A stretch of 64,000 nt of DNA from Gari tellinella (lineage: Eukaryota; Mollusca; Bivalvia; Cardiida; Psammobiidae), in NCBI GenBank assembly GCA_922989275.2, contig OV277858.1:99992794-100056793 (forward strand), in the 5' to 3' direction. A model generated the notes under the pieces. The model worked only from the letters and a program-made list of their open reading frames with translations, searched no databases and had not been told where the DNA came from. Below, in pieces: positions 55,120 to 64,000 of the stretch. Position 1 is the first letter of the stretch; every line of letters starts with the position of its first letter. The position numbers and the translations under genes are program-made.

Positions 55120-55500
55120 CAACTATGCAGACGTGACGACATGACGTAATTTACGCTCAAACGTTATCTGCTTTGGCGCAATTTTGTTATAGTTTATCAT
55201 GAGCGCTGTACATGACAAATTCCGAAATATTTCATTTGAACAGTGAAAACTTTGCAGTATAATAAATTCGTTATACAGTTTCTTCACAGTGTACATGAGG
55301 ATTTCTTCCCGGCTGGTAAAATCATGTAACCCTCGCCTAACGGCTCGGGCAACATGATTTACCTCAGCCGGGAAGAAATCCTCATGTACACTGTGAAGAA
55401 ACTGTATAACTAATAATGCTACACCTCCATTACATTGTCTGTAAAAAAAATCACCAAAATGCATTTTGGTGTCAAACACGTTGGGGACATATGTCACACA
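55120..55500. repeat. Palindrome around 55260-55420
   Basis: ATACAGTTTCTTCACAGTGT then ACATGAGGATTTCTTCCCGG is mirrored by CCGGGAAGAAATCCTCATGT; the centre is CCTCGCCTAACGGCTCGGGC. The 124-codon minus frame here reads through the palindrome and is not credible. Confidence 0.65.
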
Positions 55501-55711
55501 TGAGGACTGTACTTGTTTTATATATATTGCTACACACCCTTTTCAGGTATTACATGCAGGTGCACTTTTTAGTTGCACCATTGGAACTGTACCCGGCCGG
55601 TCACTTTATCCAGACACTGACGAACCAGTTGTAATGCTAACCCAAAATCCTGAGTGCCAAGGAGGGAAGCCATAACTACCAAATTTTAAGTCTTTGGTTT
55701 GAACTGGTCGG

Positions 55712-56850
55712 TGTAGTAATATAGAGACAAGACTGTACTTATAGTTCCGATGTTTATTACACGCTCGCTAGCCGCCGACTCCCAGAGATACCTGGTCAAG
55801 CTCCTAGCGCGGAACCCCTTACACGCATCGGTGCACACATACGCAGAAGCATGCATTGACTCATACTACATCTCCCTCTCATAGATACATTCTCACACAA
55901 TCTAACACATCTCCCTTTCAAATCACATAATAGCATTGTTTGCAATATACGTAGTTACATTCAAACACAATTAATGTTTCCTTTTCCCTGAATCCAGTAC
56001 AGGTATTGTTTTACTGTAATAATTGTTTAATAGCTTAGTCTTTCTGGTGGTTTCGAAACTCGACCACTTCTTGTTACGCAATGCTGACCCCCTTCATCTT
56101 CTTTCATGTTTTGAGTCCCAAGGGGTTCCTCCTGCTCACCATGTTCCCCTTGGCAGGCCTGCTGATTACTATCAGCTGCTTTGATCTGAGGCAAAGGCAA
56201 CAAATGGCGCCTATTTCTTCTAATTATCCCCTCCTCTGTTTCTACCCTGTATGATCTGGGATATCCAGTTTCATTCAAGACCGTTCCTTGTTTCCCATTC
56301 CCCTTAACATGAACCTTTTCCCCTTTAACCAGCTTTCGCAAAGACCTAGCAAGGTGACGGGAATCGTAACATTTCTTTTGCTTTTGTTTGTAATTAGCTT
56401 CAAACCGCATAACGGCCTTGAAATCGGGCAGTTTCGGTTCTAGAGATATTTTTGAACGTGGACACAATTTCCTCTGCTTCTTGTCCCATTGAATATAACA
56501 GAGTGTTAACCTGGATTTCCTCAGATTTCTCACTTAATCCGGATGCCAATCTAAATCGTTCAAAACGTTTAAGCCACTTTTCCCATTTCTCTGGCTGGTC
56601 GAACTCAAATTTCTCGGGGTGAGTAAAGTTAAAACTCGCCATTTTCTCTAAGAATAATTTTTTCAGGCTGAGTTATCCCTCGCTGCCACCATGTAGTAAT
56701 ATAGAGACAAGACTGTACTTATAGTTCCGATGTTTATTACACGCTCGCTAGCCGCCGACTCCCAGAGATACCTGGTCAAGCTCCTAGCGCGGAACCCCTT
56801 ACACGCATCGGTGCACACATACGCAGAAGCATGCATTGACTCATACTACA
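55712..56850 (-). mobile_element. Short gypsy-type LTR retrotransposon, internally deleted
   Basis: Two LTRs of 159 bp (55712-55870 and 56692-56850) appear identical, start TG and end CA, and are flanked by GTCGG on both sides (55707-55711 and 56851-56855). On the minus strand, TGGTGGCAGCGAGGGAT directly follows the 5' LTR as a primer-binding site, and AGAGGGAGA precedes the 3' LTR as a polypurine tract. The interior is only about 820 bp and holds the start of gag fused to the end of pol, so it cannot encode its own enzymes. Confidence 0.93.
56027..56642 (-). pseudogene. Fused gag N-terminus and integrase C-terminus
   Basis: From ATG at 56642 the gag frame gives MASFNFTHPEKFEFDQPEKW, then EKWLKRFERFRLASGLSEK and VNTLLYSMGQEAEEIVSTF, typical of invertebrate gypsy gag. 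At about 56437-56450 the sequence jumps to another frame: PKLPDFKAVMRFEANYKQKQ, then KKCYDSRHLARSLRKL and YRVETEEGIIRRNRRHLLPL, the tail of integrase. Capsid, protease, reverse transcriptase, RNase H and the integrase core are all missing. The two parts are out of frame with each other. Confidence 0.85.
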
Positions 56851-57179
56851 GTCGGGAATTGAACCCACAACGTTCCGCATTGCAAGCAGACACTCTACAA
56901 CTAAGCCACACAACCAAACATGATTTATAATGTTTTGTTGTTGCATAGCACTAGATCAAATGGATACCAGCTATTATAACTCCCATTAAAAATCAAACAA
57001 TAAAGAAAACTTGATACAAACTTTGAAAACACATGTCAACTTCGAACTACAAACTTCAACTTAACAACATCTTACTTTTCTTTTCTTGAAATCCAAGTCA
57101 AATGTAGTTGATAGAGCTTTATATCCTGGACTAAAAGTCTATGACATCATATTGGTCTTGTATTAAGTTGCAGACTGGT

Positions 57180-57340
57180 AGATAGCTGTGTTGAGCCGAA
57201 TTCTTCACACTACGAATTCTTCACACCGTAATCAGACGTGTGAAGAATTCGTACGAATTCTTCCACTCGTGTGACCAATGTGTGATGATTTCGTACGAAT
57301 ATGTCACACAATGGCAGTGTGAGATTTCCGTACCCCCTTT
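57180..57340. repeat. Short palindromic cluster
   Basis: GAATTCTTCACAC and GTGTGAAGAATTCGTACGAA repeat in both orientations. Probably the end of an unidentified element. Confidence 0.5.
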
Positions 57341-57889
57341 TTTAACGACCTGTTGGTACCTACGGATTCTTCACACATCACCTTCCGTTTAACATTTCCT
57401 TATGTAACAAGTTCTAACAACTTAGGCAAATCACTTTCCATAGCGCAAAAGATGGTGTATTGCGTCGTATTGTTAGATGATACTAGAGTACTAGGGAAAC
57501 CCAACGTCTTCGGACAGGCGACCCTCTCACGTACTGTCACGACATTGTTAAGAAGCGGGTGCGCTATAAATGTGTTATCCACCCTTTTACATGCAGTTTT
57601 TACGATTTGATCAAAAAAGCTCCTAAACAGCCGACCTATATCCGAAGAATTACAGTACTGAACCTTATTAAATTAAATTGATAATCGCAAGCGAATTGCC
57701 ATCGAATTGCCATCGAATCGCCATCGAATCGGGCGCTTCAAAAAGCAAATCGTGTGCTTGAGTCGTTTCACGCGATTTTTCCGAAGCGGTTGTGACAAAA
57801 ATGAATTCGAAAAACATTAACGAAGGCATATTTGCGAATATTGGTGCGATACACAATTCAGGCAAACTTAACGCGTTACCCAGCCAGCA

Positions 57890-58440
57890 TTCTATATCGG
57901 GCCGACATCGGTAAGATATCGCTCCCTATATCGGCCCGATGTCGGGTCCAATATCGGCTGCAAACGGAAAAGATGTCGGCCCGATGTCGGCAGGGTATAT
58001 CGGCCCGATATCGGTTTGTTGTCGGCACGATATCGGTTGTGTATATATCGGTTTGATGTCGGCCCGATATCGGGCGGATTATACCCTGCCGACATCGGGC
58101 CTACATCTTTTCCATTTGCAGCCGATATTGGACCCGATATCGGCCCGATAAACATGCTCTTTGTTAATCGGGCCGACATCGCATTGATGTCGGCCTGATG
58201 TCGGCTGTATCAATATTGGTTTGACATCGAATCGATGTCGGTCCGATATTGTTCCGACATCATATCGATGTCGGCTTTGTCATATCGGTTTGACATCGAT
58301 TCGATGTTGGCCCGATATCATAACGAGGTCGGCATGATGTCCGCTATTTCATATCGGTTTGACATTGATTAGATGTCGGCCCGACATATAGCGGTTGGCA
58401 TCATGTCTGCTGCATTATATCGGTTGGACATCATATCAAT
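57890..58440. repeat. ATCGG-rich subterminal array (left)
   Basis: About 25 degenerate copies of GATGTCGGCCCGATATCGG and its near self-complement. Small open frames on both strands are a by-product. Confidence 0.85.
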
Positions 58441-59585
58441 ATCTGTTACTCGGCATCTCATCTTCCACCATAGCTATTTCCATCAGACACTGTAGACACA
58501 AATGGTAGGATAAGGGTTGAAGGTCTGACAGAATTTCCAACATCAGACCACAATAACACTGATTACAACAATCATGTTTTACAAATAATGCAGCCAACAA
58601 CATGAGAAAAAGGACTTTCAGGCTTAACTAAAAATGAAAGACAACAAAGCAGCTACTGATATACTGAATCAAAGGCCACATTGCAATTGTTCCAAATTAA
58701 TTTTTCTTGGCATATATAATGATAAAAAGCCCCAAAGTCCTTTTCATCATGATGCTAGATGTACATCCATGCAAGGTTAACTTTCTATAACCAACACAAT
58801 GTTATATAACTACTTTTATTTACTTTTTATGTGTAGTAAATTAATACAAAGCATTATAAACAATTAAGTAAAGAAGTAGAGTAAAGCAGATTCACATCTT
58901 AAAAAACTTACATGTATACATACAACATGTAGCTTGACCCTTTACCAGCATCATGTCATTACATATATTAGTATCATATTCAATCAGCTTGGGTCCTGAT
59001 GAGATGCCAAGTTACTCAGCGCCTAATCAAGATCCAAGCCGTTTGACACTCACCCAATATCTATACCTAACTTGGAGCAAAAAGGTTTTAAAGTCAAAGC
59101 AGATGACTAGAGAACTTGTGCATGCACAGAGTTTGGATGCAGTTAAAGGGTTACGGTTGATCACACCTAACGAGATCAGACAGAAATCGGCATGCTATGT
59201 ATGTAGCAATCCACCCTGTTCGCCACATTACGGTACATTCCAAACTATGCTTAAATAGCACAGTTCGGTACGGACCGACAGGTGACGAGAATGGCCAATC
59301 CATCTCGGTAGCGTACTGATACCAGTCCAAACTCATTAGGAGTCCTCAACCTTAAATAGATTTCTTTTTAAAAACATAAATTTAACATACACGTATTATG
59401 AAAGGGTTTGCATGTTGAACGGATAGGTACGAAAAGTACATATGCAAACAGTTGGGATCCAGATCACTTGCAGATGTAATGCTAAGTAACTTGGCGTCTC
59501 ATCTGAATTCCAAATTGTTCGACCCCCCCCCCAAAATAAAAAAAATTATGCATACACAAAGTCCTTTTTTCAGGATAGACCACCT

Positions 59586-60130
59586 GCATTAGTCGTTCCG
59601 TTGAATTATCTGGATCACTTGTGGTCCTCAGTCACTACCTAACAACAACAAACTCTACTCCGGCATTAGTCATTCCGTTGAAATATTTCTGGATCACTTG
59701 CGGTCCTCAGCCACTACTTAACAGAAATAAACACTACTTCGGCATTAGTCGTTCCGTTGAATTATTTCTGGATCAATTGCGGTCCTCAGCCACTACATAA
59801 CAAACTCTTCTCCGGCATTAGTCATTCTGTTGAATTATTTCTGGATCACTTGCAGTCCTCAGTCACTTCCTAATAACAAACTCTACTCCGGCATTAGTCA
59901 TTCTGTTGAATTATTTCTGGATCACTTGCAGTCCTCAGTCACTTCCTTAGATAACAAACTCTACTCCGGCATTAGTCATTCCGTTGAATTATTTCTGGAT
60001 CACTTGCGGTCCTCAGTCACTTCCTAATAACAAACTCTACTCCGGCATTAGTCATTCCGTTGAATAATTTCTGGATCACTTGCGGTCCTCAGCTACTACC
60101 TAACAACAAACTCAACACCGCATAATTCCT
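59586..60130. repeat. Tandem repeat, about 72-80 bp, seven units
   Basis: Units share CGGCATTAGTCATTCCGTTG, AATTATTTCTGGATCACTTG and CGGTCCTCAGTCACTTCCTA. They start near 59586, 59663, 59743, 59815, 59893, 59970 and 60046, with a decayed unit at 60118. The unit length varies by small indels. Confidence 0.9.
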
Positions 60131-60233
60131 TCCGTTGAATTGTTTCTCGACAGCTACTGAAAATATGAAAGCATTATATAAAGTATTACCAGAATTCATG
60201 ATATTTTAAAAACAATTTGAGTTATATTACATG

Positions 60234-60430
60234 TACAGTCGAACTTCGATGTCTCGAAGTCGGTTTTGTCGAGCATACCCGTATTTCAAAGTTAAAACGT
60301 GGCTAAGCCACGTTTTAACTTTGAAATATGGGTATCTTCGACTTAACCGAGCATGAAATAATGCAGTTCATATATCAAACTTTCGGATGGATCTAGTTAA
60401 ACGTGTTCGAGATATCAAAGTTTGACTGTA
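60234..60430. mobile_element. TA-flanked MITE (Tc1/mariner-like ends)
   Basis: TACAGTCGAACTTCGATGTC at the left, ATATCAAAGTTTGACTGTA at the right. An internal palindrome (TTTCAAAGTTAAAACGTGGC / GCCACGTTTTAACTTTGAAA) occupies the centre. Confidence 0.85.
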
Positions 60431-60859
60431 TTATGTTTAGGAGCAAATGCAAACAGAGCTTCAGATAAAGGAAGTATTTCTAAACCTAAATCTTATTTCT
60501 GCATTAAAGCCTATATGGTGTTATAGTTAATTAGAATCGTCTCGATGAAATAGCTCTAAAGAGTAGCAACACCATAAGATTTGGTGCTGTAATGAGTAAG
60601 AAAATGTTGGATTTGTTCAGTTTACTCCCTCGACTAATCTGAAGCCCTGTCACGGTTGGGGGCAGAGGCACTGTTTATTGCTGCGATTGATTGTTTATGT
60701 ACCGGTATGATATATTTTCTTAGTATTTACAAAATGACATAACTATCAGGTTTTGTTTGTAGATTTAACAAAAGAAAATACACTGATCACTAAAGTTTAC
60801 TCTAGAAACCCTATCCTCAAAACATCAGATTGTTACCCGGAATGTGTGTAACAATTGAT

Positions 60860-61425
60860 GAGAAAACTATGCAACTGTGACAAGGCCTTGACTTGAACAC
60901 AGACCCCTCACTTACAGGGTGAGTGCTCTACCGACTGAGCCTTCTGACCGCTTGCTCAAATCTCTCACCTGACCATATATTAAACGTAGACAGGTCTGCT
61001 ACACATCAATCCTCTAGCTATATACAAGAATTTGTCCTGAATTCTTTAACTACATCAAGAACACTACTCGAGTTTCTTTTTATTATCTTTGTACACTTTG
61101 CGAATTACATCTTACATATCAATTATGCGGGTTATTTAAGTTGGGGCCAAAATTAATGTATTAATTGGTAAGAGAAATATGCAAACCCCTCGCTTACTGG
61201 GCATTACATTGCTCTACTGACAGAGCCATCTGACCGCTCTCACCATTTAACCATAATCTCAACTCGAGTACTACGTACATCACGGTACATGTGTAACATG
61301 GTGAGAAAAATATGCATCCAGACTGGGACTCGAACCCGGGGACCCCTTAATTGCTTAATACCGGGCAAGCGTACTAGTCTCCCATATAAGCTATCTGGAC
61401 CGCTTACACAAATCTCTCACTATTT
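60860..61425 (-). repeat. Three tRNA-like modules in one orientation
   Basis: On the minus strand: 60890-60950 has an A box (GGCTCAGTCGGTAGAGCACT) and B box (GGTCTGTGTTCAAGTC); 61175-61240 has GGCTCTGTCAGTAGAGCAAT with a poor B box; 61310-61405 has GGGTTCGAGTCCC. Each is followed by TGCATA...TTCTC, and GACCGCT precedes. They are SINE heads, not functional tRNA genes: the arms do not all pair and no anticodon loop is convincing. Confidence 0.65.
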
Positions 61426-62360
61426 ACGATGGACTCAACCCGGCTACAATAATTAGAGTTCTGACGAGAAATATCATACCTAGGAGCAGTTAATTACTGC
61501 TTCGAGATCTTTCTGACTTAGTGTTTTGCACTTACTTCTAACAGCAGCTTTCAATATTCCAAATGGTTTCTGGATTATCGTGCCATAACAGTCAATCTAC
61601 TTCACACATGTGCTCCCCAGCAACTGTGAGCAGACACCCGTTACCGTATCGGCCACATGTGCTCTTTCCAACGACTAGTGACAGATTGATCTGTAAGAAA
61701 AATAATTGAAAGCATTTAATAATCATACATCACCTAAATTCATATCAGCATTCTATAAAAGTATACGATTTCGGCTTACATGTATATCATTATAAATTTA
61801 GCTACAAAATGTTAACCTAGACCCGTGTAACTGGTCAAAATGATTGCTATATATGCTGCCTTACAGGCTCTATATAATTTGTATAATATTGTTTCTTGTT
61901 TTGTTCAAAATAGTAACAATACATAAAAATCAATCCATAATTATAAGGTAAAAAGTTGTATTTTATTATATAAATCAGTTTACTCAACTATTCATCTCCT
62001 AAACCTGATTACAATAGTGAAAAAGTAAAATAACAGCACCTCTGAAAGTTCTATCTCAAAATTCAAATCGATCATGTCGCGAAAATATGTGACAAATCTG
62101 TTTTAATAACTTTTTTGACAGAACTGACACAGATAAATACCTATAGATACTTTCTAAACACTTGAAATATATTTTCTAATTAAAACAGATTCTATTACCT
62201 TAGCATTGGTGAAGACTGGGTGCAAATTTCACTTCCTTTGTTTACACAAAGCATCTTCATTTGAACTTGGAGAAAATGGCGGCAATGTTAACTAGAGTGA
62301 TCTTTCTTGATTTTAGCAGTTATCTCCCTTGGAAATAGGGTAAAACATTGACTGGTTATG
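61426..62360. other. AT-rich DNA without recognised features
   Basis: No gene or repeat is clear in this stretch inside the 5.3-kb element. Confidence 0.4.
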
Positions 62361-62369
62361 TCTAGCCGA

Positions 62370-62800
62370 CGTTGGGCCGATATAATAAAACCGAGATACA
62401 TATAAATGGGATGCAATTATGAAAATAATGTTTGCTCACACATACAAAATTGTTTTTGCAGGCCAACTGAACTGTCTTATTGTTTAACACAAATTTACAA
62501 CAACACACCAATATCGATCCGATGTCGGGCCGATATTGCAAATAATGTGTAATGTCGGTCCGATGTCGACCCGATATTTCCAAACCGATATATAGAAAAA
62601 ATAATAAAGTAGATCAATATCTGCTATTTGTTTATTGATAACTTACATCACGATGCTGAAATGGCTTCATTATAACCTTAATGAAACATTTAAAGAAAAT
62701 ATGCGATATCGGCCCTACAGCGTGCCGATATCGGCATGATGTCGGCAGGCTCTTCCGATATTCCGACCTTAAGCCGACATCGGCCCGATATAGGTGTGCT
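62370..62800. repeat. ATCGG-rich subterminal array (right)
   Basis: Sparser than the left array: ATATCGATCCGATGTCGGGC at 62512 and GATATCGGCATGATGTCGGC near 62734, broken by AT-rich sequence. Confidence 0.75.
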
Positions 62801-63399
62801 GGCTGGGTAATTGCGTTGGAAAATATTCACAAGCGAATTGCCATCGAATTGCAAGCTAATTGCCATCGAATTGCAAGCAAATAGCAACATTTTTTAATTT
62901 AATACGGTTCAGTACTGTATCTGTGGATAAGTGCATCCCTTTTTATCCCATGATCAAACTTAAGTTCCGTTGAGTTTTTGCTTAGTTCTCGGCTTCCTAC
63001 GCAGAAGTGTGACCCCGGGACACTTTTCGACTCAGAAAATTAACCTCCCGGGTCATTTTACATGTATTATGCCAAAGCAAGTCCCAAGGACAGTTTTCTA
63101 CATAAAAATTGTCCTCATGTGTCACTCTTTAGACCGGCGCCCGTCTGGCAAACGGTTCACACCGGTTTCCTTTCGGTCTCCCACAGTATTGCACGTTATT
63201 ACTGAATGCCCATGAAGTGGACTATACGATAAGGCAATCGGTTGTATGGTTCCATGTAAGAACGTGAGCAACAAGTGAGCAACATAACAAAGAAGTGAAA
63301 TCAGCGCGTCTTTATAAACCTCATGCATATATTGAACCCACAATAACCAATATCGGGCGATGATGGTCGCCCATCTTAAAACCGTTGCCCGTCTGGTAT

Positions 63400-63641
63400 T
63401 TAAGGACTATCGCGGCTATTTGTTCGAATTTTCAAAACATTCATTTTTTTTTTTTTTTTGCATATTGCTAGTATATATACTGTTGTGCAGAAATATGAAA
63501 TAAAAATAGGGAGTCCCCGAACTGGTTCTTTTTAATAGCTTGCTTTTTTTGGTAGCCCCCTAATTATCCAGAGACACATGCAGATTTAAAAAAAATCTGA
63601 ATGGTTTGAAAATTCGAAAAAACTGCCGCGATAGTCCTTAA
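63400..63641. mobile_element. TTAA-flanked MITE
   Basis: TTAAGGACTATCGCGGC at the left, GCCGCGATAGTCCTTAA at the right. TCGAATTTTCAAAAC and its complement continue the pairing. About 240 bp, with a poly-T run inside. Confidence 0.85.
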
Positions 63642-64000
63642 TAAAATTTAATTTCAAAAGCTTCGGAATGGCAGAATCTCCCGGAAAAATGTAGAAAGGG
63701 GAATACATCTCACGGTGTTGATACAAGAATTATGAACTTTGTTTGCAATACACATGTACTCATTAAACTCTTTAAATTAAATTTCAGCTTAAAAACTTCA
63801 GTGGAACAGGCGTTAGAGTAAAAAACAAAACCATGACAGTCGGACGATCGGACAGATAGACTACGGAAAAGTGACCGACCCCGACGTGTTATCTTTGCCT
63901 TCAGCTGGTGACACAGAAACCGGTCCATACATTTATAAAGTTCTTAGAATGCATCGTACAGACGGACCGAATAATATCCGATACGACGGAATCGAGTAAA
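63642..64000. other. Unassigned sequence to the window edge
   Basis: A 72-codon minus frame (63710-63928) has no recognisable motif. Nothing else is supported. Confidence 0.35.

Larger units (their letters stand above)
55555..56912 (-). repeat. tRNA-derived SINE split by an LTR element
   Basis: The body (GTGCCAAGGAGGGAAGCC, AAGTCTTTGGTTTGAACTGG) lies at 55555-55711. The tRNA-like head (GAATTGAACCCACAACGTTC, CTACAACTAAGCCACACAAC) resumes at 56856. Together they match 18085-18305. Confidence 0.85.
57651..62919. mobile_element. Large (5.3 kb) inverted-repeat element with ATCGG-rich arrays
   Basis: TACAGTACTGAACC, then TATTAAATTAAA at the left, is mirrored at the right (TTTAATTTAATA, GGTTCAGTACTGTA). 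Further in, TTACCCAGCCAGCA (57873) and TGCTGGCTGGGTAA (62799) also form an inverted pair. Both sides then enter arrays of CCGACATCGGCCCGATATCGG-like units. GAATTGCCATCGAATTGC repeats occur near both ends. No transposase frame is visible. The middle holds other repeats. Either one foldback-like element or nested insertions could explain this. Confidence 0.65.

Noticed and set aside
55123..55497. 124-codon minus-strand frame
   Set aside because: It crosses a long palindrome with repeated sequence on both arms and shows no domain.
57832..58198. Small frames rich in RYR and GPIS
   Set aside because: They are translations of the ATCGG-rich array and occur in all frames.
18160..61405. Functional tRNA genes
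   Set aside because: A and B boxes occur, but the acceptor and anticodon stems do not pair well and the copies are joined to SINE bodies.

Overview
This is a window of animal nuclear DNA. It is AT-rich, with spliced genes, GT-AG introns, tRNA-derived SINEs, non-LTR and LTR retroelements, and many miniature inverted-repeat transposable elements (MITEs). A precursor for many short xRxF(V/I)-amide neuropeptides and a small secreted discoidin (F5/8 type C) protein suggest a lophotrochozoan. A mollusc, probably a bivalve, is the best guess. That guess rests on family resemblance, not on a search.

Host-type genes: (1) 600-1418, minus strand, an intronless amidated neuropeptide precursor with eleven predicted peptides. 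(2) 36891-39359, plus strand, a two-exon gene for a 625-residue protein of unknown function that ends in a 20-residue (60-bp) tandem repeat, preceded by a short upstream ORF whose stop overlaps the main start. (3) 40132-50628, minus strand, a five-exon gene for a 199-residue secreted single-domain F5/8C protein. It was assembled here from splice sites and phase, because no single reading frame shows it. Its introns are full of MITEs. (4) Broken pieces: HECT-like exons at 19208-22054, a non-LTR retrotransposon C-terminus at 30597-31375, and a C2H2 zinc-finger exon at 28985-29336.

Mobile DNA fills most of the rest. Two intact-looking larger elements stand out. One is a 3.8-kb element (26023-29853) with about 320-bp inverted repeats and a 5-bp target duplication. 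The other is a 1.1-kb gypsy-type LTR element (55712-56850) with identical LTRs, a gag-to-integrase internal deletion and a target duplication inside a SINE. A third, about 5.3 kb (57651-62919), has inverted ends followed by arrays of an ATCGG-rich motif.

The main pattern is a roughly 65-bp hairpin: outer arms near GCAAACAGTTT, inner stem GATCAGACGCCG, and a variable but always self-complementary tip. It recurs dozens of times. It lies at the centre of at least four MITE families whose terminal repeats are unrelated: A (TA target, CAGTGGAGAA ends), B (TTAA target, TTAACCCTTTC ends), C (GGGGCCCGTTT ends) and F (GGAGGG-type). It also occurs alone. A second hairpin (CTTAAAGCAGGCTGAAAGTA arms) is shared between family D (CAGGGCTGCC ends, apparent 6-bp target duplications) and family E (TTAA target). 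One family-B copy lacks the hairpin exactly. Such modular hairpin cargo is the best candidate here for something not yet described.

No rRNA genes, convincing functional tRNA genes, CRISPR arrays or prokaryotic operons were seen.
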